The translations under genes and the position numbers were made by a program. Positions 8,185-18,700 of a DNA stretch of 64,000 bases are shown here, piece after piece; position 1 is the stretch's first letter; every line of letters begins with the position of its first letter. The stretch is from Sheuella amnicola (GTDB taxonomy: Bacteria > Pseudomonadota > Gammaproteobacteria > Burkholderiales > Burkholderiaceae_B): positions 1 to 64,000 of the forward strand of contig NZ_JAAGRN010000008.1 in NCBI RefSeq assembly GCF_010499255.1, in the 5' to 3' direction. The notes under the pieces are model-generated. The model was not told the DNA's origin and did no database searches. It saw only the letters and a list, made by a program, of their open reading frames with translations.

Positions 8185-8278
8185 GATGACACTCGGAATA
8201 AAATGGATCGTCGATTTTAACCCCTGCCCCCTTCGTCAGGCTTGGGCATAGGCGGCGAATGTCGTATCCTTCGCATCA

Positions 8279-9259
8279 ATGAAATCAATTTCGCAACATT
8301 TTCGGCATGCCCCCGTGATGATTCGCCTACCCAATTGGGTTGGTGACGTATGCATGTGCCTGCCCGCACTCAGACTTCTTGAGTCAAGTGGAGTTCCGTA
8401 TGCGGTATCAGCCCGGCCATGGGCGCGCGATCTTCTAAGCGGTATGCCTTTGCTGGATTTTGTTCCCGCGACGGGCAAGTATCTGGATGATTTAAAAATG
8501 CTGCGCCAGTGGCACCGAGCCCATCCCGAAACCGAACGCGCCATCTTGATGCCGGACTCGTTTTCCACTGCCATAATCTTCAGGCTAGCGGGATTCGATG
8601 CAGCAGGCTATCGGGACGATGGGCGCAGTCTTTTGCTCAAATGGCCGGTCGACAAGCCTGTGCCTCGTCCCCACGCTGTGCGGTCTTGGTTCGGACTCGC
8701 CCTCACCGCCTTGCATCGCTGGAATATCGCGCCGGCCTCTTCCATGCCGCACGACAAACTCGAGCTCACGCTGACGCAAACGCACAAACAGCACGCGACG
8801 CAGGTGATGATGGATGCCGGGCTAGGTTCCACCCCGTTTGTCCTGATCGCCCCGACTGCGGTCGGACGTCATCATGGTCAAATCAAAGTATGGCCTCATT
8901 TTGATGTGCTGACGCGTCGACTGCAGCAGCTTGGCTTGCGTGTGGCGATGTGTCCTCCACCAGCGGAAAGAGAAGCTGCAAAAATCGCAGCCCCCACTGC
9001 CGACTTGCTCGACCCACTGAGTCCGGGCGCTTTTTGCGCCCTCACCCGCCTGTGCGCTCTAGTCATTTGTAATGACTCTGGTGTGTCGCATCTGAGTGCC
9101 GCAGCAAACGCAAGGCAATTGACTCTTTTTGGCGTCACGGACCCTGCCAGAACAGGGCCCTGGACGCTTAACTCGGTCAATTTAGGGCAAAATGGACACT
9201 GGCCTGCTGTAGACGAGGTGTTGCAACACACGCAGCAGATTCTGTCCTTGCATGGTTGA
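8279..9259 (+). CDS. Glycosyltransferase family 9 (ADP-heptose:LPS heptosyltransferase-like)
   Basis: A 326-residue GT9 protein. The N-terminal MIRLPNWVGDVCMCLPALR resembles the WaaF/WaaC opening, and the C-terminal VICNDSGVSHLSAAANARQLTLFG is the donor-binding signature. Heptosyltransferases add heptose to the inner LPS core in the cytoplasm. ATG 8279 is used here; ATG 8318 (MIRLPNW) would also keep the whole domain. It is divergent from msbA, and its stop overlaps the start of the YdcF-like gene. Exact acceptor (Kdo, Hep I or another sugar) cannot be read from sequence. Confidence 0.8.
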   Translation: MKSISQHFRHAPVMIRLPNWVGDVCMCLPALRLLESSGVPYAVSARPWARDLLSGMPLLDFVPATGKYLDDLKMLRQWHRAHPETERAILMPDSFSTAIIFRLAGFDAAGYRDDGRSLLLKWPVDKPVPRPHAVRSWFGLALTALHRWNIAPASSMPHDKLELTLTQTHKQHATQVMMDAGLGSTPFVLIAPTAVGRHHGQIKVWPHFDVLTRRLQQLGLRVAMCPPPAEREAAKIAAPTADLLDPLSPGAFCALTRLCALVICNDSGVSHLSAAANARQLTLFGVTDPARTGPWTLNSVNLGQNGHWPAVDEVLQHTQQILSLHG

Positions 9260-10035
9260 TTGGCGCATTGCTGGCTCAAATACCCTTTTCTAATCTTTTG
9301 CTCTATCCGCCCACGCTCTGCATGATTCTGCTCGTGTGCGCGGTGCTGGCCGCCCTGTTGCAACACAAACGTATCGCGATCGGATTAACCGCATCGGGAT
9401 TGTTATGGGTACTCGTATGGTCTTTGCCGATCACGACACTGTATTTCGGCGGCAAGCTGGAATCCATGTATGAGTATCAACCCGCCGAATCCCAGGAAAA
9501 AGGCGATGTGATCATGGTGCTTGGCGGCAACACGCAGGCTAATCGAGCAAACTGGTTCGAGCCCTACAATCGGGCGACAGCCACGGATCGTATTGATCGT
9601 GCGCAGGCGTTGTATCTGAATGGTCGGGCACCAAAAATCCTGTTGTCCGGAGGTGCCCTGCACGGCAAGGTCAGCGAAGCTCAGGGAATGGCTCAGGTGT
9701 TAAAGCATCGCGGATTGCCCGAGAATGCTTTATTGCTTGAAAATGAAAGTCGCAACACCTATGAGAATGTCACGCTCAGTCAACCGATGCTTGAGCAGCT
9801 CGGACACCCTAAAGTACTAGTCGTCACCTCCGCCCTACATATGCCCAGAGCCATGGCGGTATTCAAAAGCAAGGGTATCAATGCGATCGCGGCTCCGGTT
9901 GCCCCGCAAATCGTTCCGCCTGATGATTACACGCTTTATCCATGGCTGCCGCATACACGAAGCCTGGAGGCGAGCCGCAGCATCATCAAAGAGTACTTCG
10001 GTCTGCTAGGGTACTGGATCAGGGACTGGATTTGA
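9256..10035 (+). CDS. YdcF/ElyC-family membrane protein (DUF218)
   Basis: Protein of 259 residues with two N-terminal hydrophobic helices (about residues 10-35 and 40-65), then a DUF218 domain: VIMVLGGN, RAQALYLNGRAPKILLSGG, ENESRNTYEN and VVTSALHMPRAMAVF. E. coli ElyC, of this family, affects peptidoglycan/undecaprenyl lipid homeostasis; the biochemical reaction is unsettled. The start is TTG 9256, overlapping the preceding stop (TTGA), so it is coupled to the GT9 gene and probably serves the same envelope process. Its 3' end overlaps the convergent glycosyltransferase gene by 17 bases. Confidence 0.75.
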   Translation: MIGALLAQIPFSNLLLYPPTLCMILLVCAVLAALLQHKRIAIGLTASGLLWVLVWSLPITTLYFGGKLESMYEYQPAESQEKGDVIMVLGGNTQANRANWFEPYNRATATDRIDRAQALYLNGRAPKILLSGGALHGKVSEAQGMAQVLKHRGLPENALLLENESRNTYENVTLSQPMLEQLGHPKVLVVTSALHMPRAMAVFKSKGINAIAAPVAPQIVPPDDYTLYPWLPHTRSLEASRSIIKEYFGLLGYWIRDWI

Positions 10036-11152
10036 ACCTGAGTGTATCGGCGTAGAGCGTTTCGTATTTTTCTGCCACCACATGCCAGGACAACGACTGC
10101 ACAAGCAGCGCGCTATGTCGCAGCAGGTGCTCACGCGTTTCGGTAGACAGGCCAAGCTCGTACAAACCCTTGGCGATTTCACCCGGATCTTCCGGATCCT
10201 GCAAGACCCAGGCATCATGCATATGGGTGACATACTGCCCAAAACCACAATGCTTCGGTCCACTGACGACAACCGGCAATCCGTGCGCCATAGCTTCGAG
10301 CGGGGCCATGCCAAAACTATCCAGCAAAGTCGGATGCACATATACATCGGCTGCCTGATAGTATTCGGACACATTCGATGTAGGTGGAATCAAGCTGATT
10401 CGATCGGCTAGCTCAGGATGATGCGCATCCAGATAGTCATGAACGTCGGGCTCGGCCCCAACCACCGCCAGACGGAATGAAACCGGCAAAAGCGCCATCG
10501 CATCCAGGACAGCGGCAAATCCTTTGCGTAAAGGATTTCTGGCGACCAGCAGGCATCCGATGTCGGTGGGTGCCCATCCAAGTCGATGACGAACATGCTC
10601 GCGCACGTCAGGACTGAAATCCACCGGGTTCGCGCCTGGAGGAATCACAACAAGCGGCAATCCGGTCCCATATGCATCAACCAAGCGATCCCGCAACCAC
10701 GGAGACACTGCGACAACATGCCGTCCCGGTTTGGGCCGCACGGCAGCGGCCTCAAGCAACAGATAGGCAATATTGCTGGGCTGGCACCACACCCACAACC
10801 GCTTGAGCAACGATCGTCCGAACAAACGACGATAACGGATCGGCGCGACATGGATGACATGGATATCACCTGCACCGCCGTACATGTGTGAATGTACGAT
10901 GTCGTAACCGGACTTAGTGAGTTTTTTGGCTTGTCTGGCAAAGTGCCAGACACGGATCCAGCTTGGCCAAAAGCTTCGATACTTGATCAATTCTTCTTTG
11001 ACCGGTAGATCGTGATCAAACTCGTGAGCGATCACAGTCACATCGTGACGTGCCGAAAGAATCTCGAACAGGTTCACGCCATACGCTTCTGCGCCGCCAA
11101 ACTTGCGCCCAAATCGATCCACCAGAAACGCAATGCGCAAACGCTCAGACAC
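10019..11152 (-). CDS. Glycosyltransferase family 4, last gene of the LPS cluster
   Basis: Retaining GT-B transferase of about 377 residues. Seen are the N-terminal IAFLVDRFGRKFGGAEAYG (acceptor-side glycine loop) and the C-terminal DSFGMAPLEAMAHGLPVVVSG donor-binding signature. The GTG at 11152 has GAGG nine bases upstream and overlaps the upstream stop by eight bases; an in-frame ATG at 11167 has no ribosome-binding site, so GTG is preferred. It is the last gene of the dnaE-led operon. It probably adds a sugar to the LPS core; the sugar is unknown. Confidence 0.8.
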   Translation of the reverse strand: MSERLRIAFLVDRFGRKFGGAEAYGVNLFEILSARHDVTVIAHEFDHDLPVKEELIKYRSFWPSWIRVWHFARQAKKLTKSGYDIVHSHMYGGAGDIHVIHVAPIRYRRLFGRSLLKRLWVWCQPSNIAYLLLEAAAVRPKPGRHVVAVSPWLRDRLVDAYGTGLPLVVIPPGANPVDFSPDVREHVRHRLGWAPTDIGCLLVARNPLRKGFAAVLDAMALLPVSFRLAVVGAEPDVHDYLDAHHPELADRISLIPPTSNVSEYYQAADVYVHPTLLDSFGMAPLEAMAHGLPVVVSGPKHCGFGQYVTHMHDAWVLQDPEDPGEIAKGLYELGLSTETREHLLRHSALLVQSLSWHVVAEKYETLYADTLRFKSSP

Positions 11153-11867
11153 GGCGGCGATCCTCATGCTTGGTCAGGGTCTTTTGAAAAAATCTCAAAA
11201 GATGGGTTGTGCGCCAGATGCCGACTCTAGGCAATTCAAACAAATCATCATGCGCACCGGCTAGTCCGCGTGCGGTAGTCGTGGCATTGGTGTAGCCGGC
11301 AAGCCTGGCGATCTCGCAATGGTCGGAATGGAATTCCCCGAAAGGATAGCAAAACGCGGTGACATCGACATCCACTGCCTGACTGAGTTTGGCGCGTGAA
11401 TCGCTGATCTGACGCACCGCCTCCTGGCGATCGATTTTGGGCAAATGAACATGATCCAAAGTGTGCGAACCAACCTCTTGACCTGCGCGTGCCCATTGTC
11501 TGATTTCGTCTAGCGACATCAGCGGCGAAAAAGGAACATTGTTGTCGGCGTCCCATACGTTGCCGCCATCGAACTGATTCGCGACAAAATAATTGGTGGC
11601 TGTAAAGCCCGTCTCTTTCAATACCGGCAAGGCGTGCTTGAATACGTTTCGAAAACCATCATCGAACGTTATTCCGAAAACTTTTCCTTGCTTCTCGCCC
11701 GTAAGATATGGCATCAGGTCATGCATACTCAGTCCGGTGTACCCGAGCCGATGCATCCAGATCATCTGTCGGCGAAATGCGGCGGGATGCACCGTCAGTC
11801 CGCGAAAACGCGTGCCTCTCGGTGCGGGCAAATCGATCTGGTGATACATCAGGATAGGAATCGACAT
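11145..11867 (-). CDS. Polysaccharide deacetylase (NodB homology), first of two
   Basis: A 240-residue carbohydrate esterase family 4 enzyme beginning MSIPILMYHQID. NodB motifs are visible: ITFDDGFRNVF (catalytic and metal aspartates), SHTLDHVHLP (metal histidines) and CYPFGEF. It has no signal peptide, so it would act in the cytoplasm or at the inner membrane, as do deacetylases acting on undecaprenyl-linked or core amino sugars. An upstream in-frame start at 11930 overlaps the preceding gene by 38 bases and adds non-homologous sequence, so ATG 11867 is chosen. It lies between two GT4 genes, suggesting removal of an N-acetyl group from a sugar added by one of them. Confidence 0.78.
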   Translation of the reverse strand: MSIPILMYHQIDLPAPRGTRFRGLTVHPAAFRRQMIWMHRLGYTGLSMHDLMPYLTGEKQGKVFGITFDDGFRNVFKHALPVLKETGFTATNYFVANQFDGGNVWDADNNVPFSPLMSLDEIRQWARAGQEVGSHTLDHVHLPKIDRQEAVRQISDSRAKLSQAVDVDVTAFCYPFGEFHSDHCEIARLAGYTNATTTARGLAGAHDDLFELPRVGIWRTTHLLRFFQKTLTKHEDRRRV

Positions 11868-11892
11868 GCTGATATGGTTTCGGATGAATGAT

Positions 11893-12996
11893 TCAGGCTT
11901 GTTGATAAACGGAAACCGTGCGTGCAACAAAGTCGTGCAAATTAAACTCTTTCAGTGCGCGAGATCGGGCCGCTTGCCCCATGGTAATCAATAGATCAGG
12001 TTTTGCGAGTATCTTTTTTAACACTTCGGCAATGGCATGCGAGTTTTTAACCGGCACGATCCAGCCTTCAACTCCGTCAGTCAAGTTTTCAGGCAACCCT
12101 CCGGCATTGGTAATCAACACCGGCAGGCCCATGGACATCAATTCGCGGCATGCAAAAGACAGAGCCTCCTGATACGACAAAACGAAGCCTGCATCACAAG
12201 CGGCGAGAATGTCGCGCACATCATCGGTCAATCCGGGAAAGCTGACTTGATCCAACATTGCGGCCGATGCGACTTGGGCCATTTTGGCCTCATTGGGAAT
12301 ATCTCCGGCCACGATCAGATGAAAACGATCGCGCAGCGTTGGATCAAGACTGCCGACAGCTTGAACCAGATCGAGCCATCCCTTTTCGTAATCCGTGCCA
12401 CCGGCACTACCTAAAACAATCTTGTGCTCATAGCCCTGACCCAAAAATCGGATACGCGCCGCCATTTTTTGCGCATGGGTGACCGGAGCATAAAAGTCCG
12501 TGTCAATTCCATGTCGAACCGTGACGATTCCGCACCGACGATAGGGTGAACGCATCATGAGTTTATTGACGTGATCACTCACTGCGATCACGCGATCCGT
12601 TGCAAGACGAGCGCGCAACTGATGGCCGAAGCTGGTGACTGCGTGTTCATTGTGCTTGGTGAAAATAACCTTGGGACGATGGCGCATACCGAGCAAAGCA
12701 AGCATGACCTGCTTATGATCGGCCGAACCGTTGGCATGCACGATGTCGTATCCGTCTTGTTTGATCAACTTACGCAATTGCGCGCGTGGCCCAAGCCATG
12801 AAGACGGCCTGGTCGTGTAATGCATATCCACCATCTTCACGCCGGGGATCATTTGCGCATGACGGTAAAGCCTGCTGCTTTTGGGAGTGGCGACTGTCAC
12901 TTGATGTTGCCCGACCAATCCCTGAAGCAAATTAACGATGTAGGTGACATGACCACCACCGTTGCGACCATGAAAATTGGTGAACAGGATTTTCAT
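11893..12996 (-). CDS. Glycosyltransferase family 4, middle gene of the LPS cluster
   Basis: GT-B enzyme of 367 residues. MKILFTNFHGRNGGGHVTYI at the N-terminus and YQEALSFACRELMSMGLPVL with TNAGGLPENL near the C-terminus are the GT4 acceptor- and donor-binding regions. HGIDTDFYAP is a further GT4 mark. Start overlaps the upstream GT2 stop by four bases (ATGA), implying coupled translation. No export signal, so it acts in the cytoplasm. It probably extends the LPS core; linkage and donor are not deducible. Confidence 0.8.
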   Translation of the reverse strand: MKILFTNFHGRNGGGHVTYIVNLLQGLVGQHQVTVATPKSSRLYRHAQMIPGVKMVDMHYTTRPSSWLGPRAQLRKLIKQDGYDIVHANGSADHKQVMLALLGMRHRPKVIFTKHNEHAVTSFGHQLRARLATDRVIAVSDHVNKLMMRSPYRRCGIVTVRHGIDTDFYAPVTHAQKMAARIRFLGQGYEHKIVLGSAGGTDYEKGWLDLVQAVGSLDPTLRDRFHLIVAGDIPNEAKMAQVASAAMLDQVSFPGLTDDVRDILAACDAGFVLSYQEALSFACRELMSMGLPVLITNAGGLPENLTDGVEGWIVPVKNSHAIAEVLKKILAKPDLLITMGQAARSRALKEFNLHDFVARTVSVYQQA

Positions 12997-13784
12997 GGTT
13001 TGTTGTCCCGATCTTTATCCAGATTCAAAAACATCAACTTCGAATATCTGAAAAAACTGCCCGATGCCGCGGCAACAGCAAGGACAAAGCCATGCCGACC
13101 ATCGAGAAATCCCCGACGGATGATGTAGATGCGGATAAAAGTCCAAATGCTATGCAACATCAGACCGGGAATCCCCACGCGCTTGCCTTTGGCCGACATC
13201 GCTGCGGCGGCTTCGCCGGAATAACGATTGATCTTGGTGATCAGCGCATCCATGTTTTCATATGGATAATGCATGAACCAGGACTTCAGTCGCGCGACCT
13301 TCGCCGTTGTCTGTACGCGTTCATGCACGGCGACATCGGTAAAGCGGCCCGCATCCCGTTTGAACAATCGCAGCACATAGTCCGGCCACCAACCACTATG
13401 TCGAATCGGCTTGCCGCAAAAGCTTGATAACCGGGGGATTTCGAAAGCCTGATATTGATCTGCACGCATGACCTGCAGGATTTCAGCCTGAAGTTCAGGT
13501 GTCACGCGTTCATCGGCGTCTATCGACAATACCCAGGGCTGGGTAGCCTCCTCGAGTGCCCGATTTTTTTGCGGACCGAATCCGGGCCAGTCGGAGGTTT
13601 GAGTGACCTTGGCGCCAAACGCTTGTGCAATCTCCACCGTACGATCAGTGCTGCCGGAATCTACCACGATGATTTCATCGGCGAAAAGGACCGACTCCAA
13701 ACACGCTTGCAAGTGTTTTTCCTCGTTCTTGGTGATCAGAATGACACTGACACCCAAGCCTAGGCCCGTTTTGATCGTTTCCAT
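12993..13784 (-). CDS. Glycosyltransferase family 2 (WaaE/KdtX-like LPS core transferase)
   Basis: Inverting GT-A enzyme of 263 residues starting METIKTGLGLGVSVILITKNEE. The N-terminal nucleotide-sugar fold includes EIIVVDSGSTDRT and the metal-binding SIDADERVTPE (DxD-like). The C-terminal HSIWTFIRIYIIRRGFLDG segment resembles WaaE/KdtX beta-1,4-glucosyltransferases of the inner LPS core. An in-frame start further upstream (13847) would overlap the previous gene by 88 bases; ATG 13784 has GGAAG close by. The match to WaaE is my recognition of wording, not a search result. Confidence 0.8.
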   Translation of the reverse strand: METIKTGLGLGVSVILITKNEEKHLQACLESVLFADEIIVVDSGSTDRTVEIAQAFGAKVTQTSDWPGFGPQKNRALEEATQPWVLSIDADERVTPELQAEILQVMRADQYQAFEIPRLSSFCGKPIRHSGWWPDYVLRLFKRDAGRFTDVAVHERVQTTAKVARLKSWFMHYPYENMDALITKINRYSGEAAAAMSAKGKRVGIPGLMLHSIWTFIRIYIIRRGFLDGRHGFVLAVAAASGSFFRYSKLMFLNLDKDRDNKP

Positions 13785-14614
13785 AGCTTCCAACGGTTGT
13801 AAAGTGGTCCGATCACGGGATGCGATGCGAGAAAAATCCGCTGACAAAGCCAGTAAAACCCTCTATTGCGCACTGCGAAGCGATAAATATGCGCCGGATC
13901 GCCTCCGGCCACATTTTGCCCATGGGCAATGGTGGTGTACAGGTAGCGAAAACCGTGATCTTGCGCCAGTTTGACGTAATCGTCTTCAAAGTAACCCTGG
14001 GGCCAGCAAAAATGCTCGGAAACCGAACCGATTTGATTTTTAAGTACCTCACGCGAACGCAACAACTCGACACTCATCCGGTCCAGGCAATCCTGCCGGT
14101 TTTCGCAGTTGCGGTCCCAACGCGTATGCGTATCGGTATGACTATGAAACTCGAAAGTGCCGGCCTGGCGCATCGCATGCACCTCACTCCAGCGAACCAT
14201 GACGGGATCCGCGTTGCCGGCTTCGACCATTGCCTTGGCGCGCTTGTGCGGAATCATTTCCGGCAAGGCCTGCTTGTCGCCCCATACCGGACGCGCAGGT
14301 CCATCACCAATCACACCGGTCACAATGAACATCGTGGCCCGCATGTTGTACTTTTTCAGGATAGGATGCGCGTAGACCCAGTTATCCAGATAACCATCAT
14401 CGAAGGTAATCAGAATCGACTTGGCCGCAACAGGTTTGCCAGAAAGAAAATCGGCAAACTCTTGCGTCGATAGCGCGCGGTAGCCGTTTTTTGCCAAGCC
14501 TCTAATTTGCCGCTCAAAATTCTCGGGCGAAGTGGTAATCATGTCCTTCGCGGGAGAGACGTGGTGATACATCAACACGGGTACGCTATGCGCGTGCTTG
14601 AAGGGTATTGTCAT
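13760..14614 (-). CDS. Polysaccharide deacetylase (NodB homology), second of two
   Basis: A 284-residue family 4 carbohydrate esterase. MYHHVSP opens the domain, ITFDDGYLDNWV carries the catalytic and metal aspartates, FHSHTDTHTRWD the metal histidines, and CWPQGYF the next motif. It is clearly different in sequence from the first deacetylase in the cluster and has an insertion (about residues 105-140, rich in charged residues) between the first and second motifs. No signal peptide. Its start overlaps the preceding GT4 stop by four bases. It probably de-N-acetylates a hexosamine in the LPS core or its lipid-linked precursor. Confidence 0.8.
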   Translation of the reverse strand: MTIPFKHAHSVPVLMYHHVSPAKDMITTSPENFERQIRGLAKNGYRALSTQEFADFLSGKPVAAKSILITFDDGYLDNWVYAHPILKKYNMRATMFIVTGVIGDGPARPVWGDKQALPEMIPHKRAKAMVEAGNADPVMVRWSEVHAMRQAGTFEFHSHTDTHTRWDRNCENRQDCLDRMSVELLRSREVLKNQIGSVSEHFCWPQGYFEDDYVKLAQDHGFRYLYTTIAHGQNVAGGDPAHIYRFAVRNRGFYWLCQRIFLASHPVIGPLYNRWKLWKRSKRA

Positions 14615-15732
14615 CTTTTAACGAACTTTTTTCTTTCGCGTAACCATCGTCCATAAACGGTTTGCGTGCGCTCTACCAACTGTCGGGTTGAAAAGGCACC
14701 TTCCTTCCAAATCATATCCGAACCGGCTTGCCCCATTTTTTTGCGCAAGGTCGGATCATCGATTAAACGAGCCAACGCCTCACGCATCGCCTGCATATCG
14801 CCGCGGGCGACAAGCAGGCAGTTTTCATCACGACGAACGACCTCGGACACGCCGCCCACATCGGTAGCGACAATCGGTACGCCACTGGCAGCCGCTTCCA
14901 GAAACACGGTCCCGCTGGCTTCTTCACGCGTAGCCAAAGCAAAAATATCGAATCCCGCCAACAGATTGGGCACATCCTTACGGGCGCCTGTCATATGAAT
15001 CCGATGCTCCAGGCCCAACTGCGCGATGTAATCCTGGGTGTTTTCGAATGTCGGCGATCCGCCTCCCACCAATACCAGATGCAAGTCATCGTGCGACTTG
15101 AACAAGGGCGCAACGGCATCTATCAGGTCGCGATGCCCTTTGTTCGGACGCATCACAGCAACGCATCCAATGACCGTGTCGGTATTCTTCAAGCCAAGCT
15201 CTTGTCTTAACGTCGAATGCTCGACAGGCGGCGGGAATAAAAGCGGCGTATATATGGTTTCCACACGATCAGGCGCGACACCACGATCGATCAGATGCCT
15301 GCGAACATAATCGCTGACTGTAGTGACCGCATGCGGCAGCCATGTATAGGTCAACAGCGAATTGACCTTGCTGGACAAGTGTCTGGTACGTACGATCAGG
15401 GACGTGCCCGCCAATCGTCCGGCTGGCGCAGCAATGATCGTGTCCTGACGACTATGGGTATTGACGACATCGAAACGACCGCGTCGCAGGATGCGCGCTA
15501 TTTTTAAAATGCCACTGATGATATTGAAAAATCCGTCCATATACATGGTGTGGACGGTGAATCCAGCTTCACGCAACCGTGTGGTGAGTTCGGCATCGGG
15601 CTGACAGATCGCCTCGAGGTGATGCCCCTGGTCGCGCATGGCGACCATTTCCTTGAAAATACGGTACTCCTGGCCGCCAAAACTTGTCGCGGCCTCTGTA
15701 TGCACAATTCGCAAATGCTTAAAATCGGACAT
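14611..15732 (-). CDS. Glycosyltransferase family 4, first gene after dnaE
   Basis: GT-B enzyme of 373 residues starting MSDFKHLRIVHTEAATSFGGQEYR. Donor-binding motifs lie at EEASGTVFLEAAASGVPIVATDVGGVSEVV. ATG 15732 shares one base with the dnaE stop (TGATG); longer in-frame starts would run back into dnaE with no homologous sequence. The coupling to dnaE puts the LPS genes under the replication gene's transcription. The RTRHLSSKV and GGQE motifs resemble WaaG/RfaB-type core transferases, but the sugar is unknown. Confidence 0.82.
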   Translation of the reverse strand: MSDFKHLRIVHTEAATSFGGQEYRIFKEMVAMRDQGHHLEAICQPDAELTTRLREAGFTVHTMYMDGFFNIISGILKIARILRRGRFDVVNTHSRQDTIIAAPAGRLAGTSLIVRTRHLSSKVNSLLTYTWLPHAVTTVSDYVRRHLIDRGVAPDRVETIYTPLLFPPPVEHSTLRQELGLKNTDTVIGCVAVMRPNKGHRDLIDAVAPLFKSHDDLHLVLVGGGSPTFENTQDYIAQLGLEHRIHMTGARKDVPNLLAGFDIFALATREEASGTVFLEAAASGVPIVATDVGGVSEVVRRDENCLLVARGDMQAMREALARLIDDPTLRKKMGQAGSDMIWKEGAFSTRQLVERTQTVYGRWLRERKKFVKR

Positions 15733-18700
15733 CAGTAGGATACTTCCACGTCCGATGGGGACACCCAGCTCGAAAGTTGTTCGACTAAGGTATCGGGGAG
15801 CCTGACCCGCCATTGCTCACCCAGTCGGATCGTGCATGCGTGCTGTTTGCTTTCGTAGACAACTTCCACGGGTGTGCCGGGAAAGCCGTTTTCAGGCGCG
15901 GCGCGATAAGGATTGAGCATGTTTTTCAATTTTGCTGCATCGGCGTTGCCATTGAGTTTGATGCGCAACGCACGCGCACGCATTTCGCGAGCAAGCTGCA
16001 AATCATAGATGTTTTCGGCAAAAACCTTCATCCCGCCCTGATATTCGTTATTCGAAACCTTGGCCTGAATAATCAGCAACTGATCTTCCTTTAAACGATT
16101 GGCATGCTTTTCGATCATCTCGGCATTGATACCGATCTCGACCTGTGCCGAACCGTCATCCAGCACCAAAAACATCATTTTGGCACCCGTGCGTGTCATC
16201 ATCGTGCGTGAACTTGAAATCACCCCGGCAATCCACTGCAGATCACGAAGAGGCTCCAGACGCGACAGGGGTTTACCGGCAAACCGCCTGACCTCGTCAC
16301 GCCAGGCATCAAATAAATGGGCACTGAAAAAGAAACCAAGCGCAACCTTTTCTTCCATCAGGACGGTATGCAAATCCCAGGCGGGCACTTTAGTGAGCTC
16401 GATATTGACGACATCATCACTATCGTCCCCGAATAAAGATACCTGGTTGGCACTACGCTCAGCCTGTTCGGCTGCCTCGATTGCCGTGGAAAGCGATGCG
16501 ATCAACGCGGCGCGATTGGGTTCGATGACGTCGAAAGCGCCGGCACGGATCAGCGCCTCTATGCTGCGACGATTGACCGTATGCCGATCCACCCGACGGC
16601 AAAAGTCGAACAAGGAGGTAAAGGGTCCGGCCTGACGCGCGCGGATGATTTCTTCGACTGCGCTTTGTCCGGTCCCCTTGACCGCACCGAGACCGTAGCG
16701 GATGGTGCGTGGCGGGCGCCCTTTGGCCATTTCATCGTCGGCTACCGGCTCGAAACGAAAGCCGGAAGCATTGACATCCGGAGGCAAAACCTTGACACCA
16801 TTGGCAAGGCAGTCGCGCCAGAATGTTTCGACTTTGTCGGTGTCATCCATATCGGACGACAAGGTGGCGGCGAGAAACTCTGCAGGATGATGGACCTTGA
16901 GCCACGCGGTCTGATAGGAAATCAATGCATAAGCGGCCGAATGCGACTTGTTAAAGCCATAGCCTGCGAAGTGCTCCATCAAATCGAATAGCCTGACGGC
17001 AACTTCGGGGTCGTAGCCTTTTTTGACCGCGCCCTGTTCGAACAGAGCGCGATGCTCGGCCATTTCTTCGGCCTTTTTCTTGCCCATCGCCCGTCGAAGC
17101 AAGTCAGCACCGCCCAGCGAATATCCACCAATGATCTGAGAGATCAGCATCACCTGCTCTTGGTACACGATCACGCCATACGTGCTTTTAAGCGTGGGTT
17201 CGAGATCAGGATGGAAATAATCCACCGAGGCACGGCCGTGCTTACGATTGACAAAGTCATCGACCATGCCCGATTCGAGCGGACCGGGACGGAAAAGCGC
17301 CAGCACGGCCACCACGTCTTCGAAAGTATTGGGCCGAAGTTTTTTAAGCAGTTCTTTCATGCCCCGCGATTCAAGCTGAAAAACCGCAGTCGTATTCGCA
17401 TCGGACAGCAACTGGTAAGTCGCCGGATCATCCAGTGGGACGGTCATGATGTCAAAGTCGCGCAGATTTTCATTGCAATTGCGCACAAAACGAACGGCCC
17501 AGTCCAGAATCGTCAGGTTGCGCAACCCCAGAAAGTCGAACTTGACCAAACCGGCTGCCTCGACATCGTCCTTGTCAAACTGGGAAACTGCGCTACCTTC
17601 CTGGCCGGGTTGGCAATATAGCGGACAGAAGTCGGTGAGCTTATTGGGAGCAATCAGCACGCCACCCGCATGCATGCCGATGTTGCGTGTCAGGCCCTCG
17701 AGAGGCCGCGCCAGATCGACCAGCGCACGCACTTCTTCTTCGCTTTCGTAACGCAACTTGAACGTGGCCTCATCCTTAAGGGCACGATCCAGAGTCCAGG
17801 GATCCGCCGGCGTATTAGGGATGAGTTTGGACAGGCCATCGCACATCATGTAAGGCATATCCAGCACGCGACCTGCGTCGCGCAACACTGCCTTGGCACC
17901 CAAAGTTCCGAAGGTCGCGATCTGGCTGACTGCCTCGCGCCCATAGGTTTGCTTGACGTATTCAATCACGCGCTCGCGATTGTCCTGACAAAAATCGATA
18001 TCGAAGTCAGGCATGGAAACTCGTTCGGGGTTCAGAAAACGCTCGAACAGCAAATCGTATTTAAGCGGATCCAGATCGGTAATGCCCAGCGAATAGGCCA
18101 CAAGCGAACCTGCTCCGGAGCCCCGACCGGGGCCGACCGGAACACCATTTTGCTTACCCCAGTTGATGAAATCCTGAACGATCAGAAAGTATCCGGGAAA
18201 TCCCATCTGGATAATGGTCTTGCACTCGAGAGCCAGCCGATCCGAATATTGCTGCCAATTCGCTTTGCGCACCTCAGGATCCGGGTATAGCTGAAGCATC
18301 CGGCGCTCCAGGCCTTCTTTCGAAAGCTGCACCAGATAGTCATCGAGCGAAACCCCTTCGGGCGTTGGAAAATTCGGTAAACGCGGCTGGCCGAGTGTCA
18401 GCGTCAAATTACATCGCTTGGCGATTTCGACCGCATTGGCAAGCGCCGAGGGCACATCCTCAAAGCGCTTGACCATTTCTTCGGTCGATAAAAGATATTG
18501 ATCTTCGGTAAATAGTCTGGGGCGTCGCGGGTTGGTCAAAATCTGACCCTCGGCGATACAGACCCTGGCTTCGTGCGCCTGAAAATCATCCTCGGTCAGA
18601 AACTGAACGGGATGGGTGGCGACAACCGGCATTGCGCATTCGGCCGCAATCGTCAACGCTGCCCGTGTGTAGGATTGGTCGGCTTCGTTGCGGGTGCGCT

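Noticed and set aside
15301-15732. Longer starts for the GT4 gene reaching 15813 inside dnaE
   Set aside because: The extra residues do not resemble any glycosyltransferase N-terminus, and homology begins at MSDFKHLRIVH directly at the TGATG junction with dnaE.
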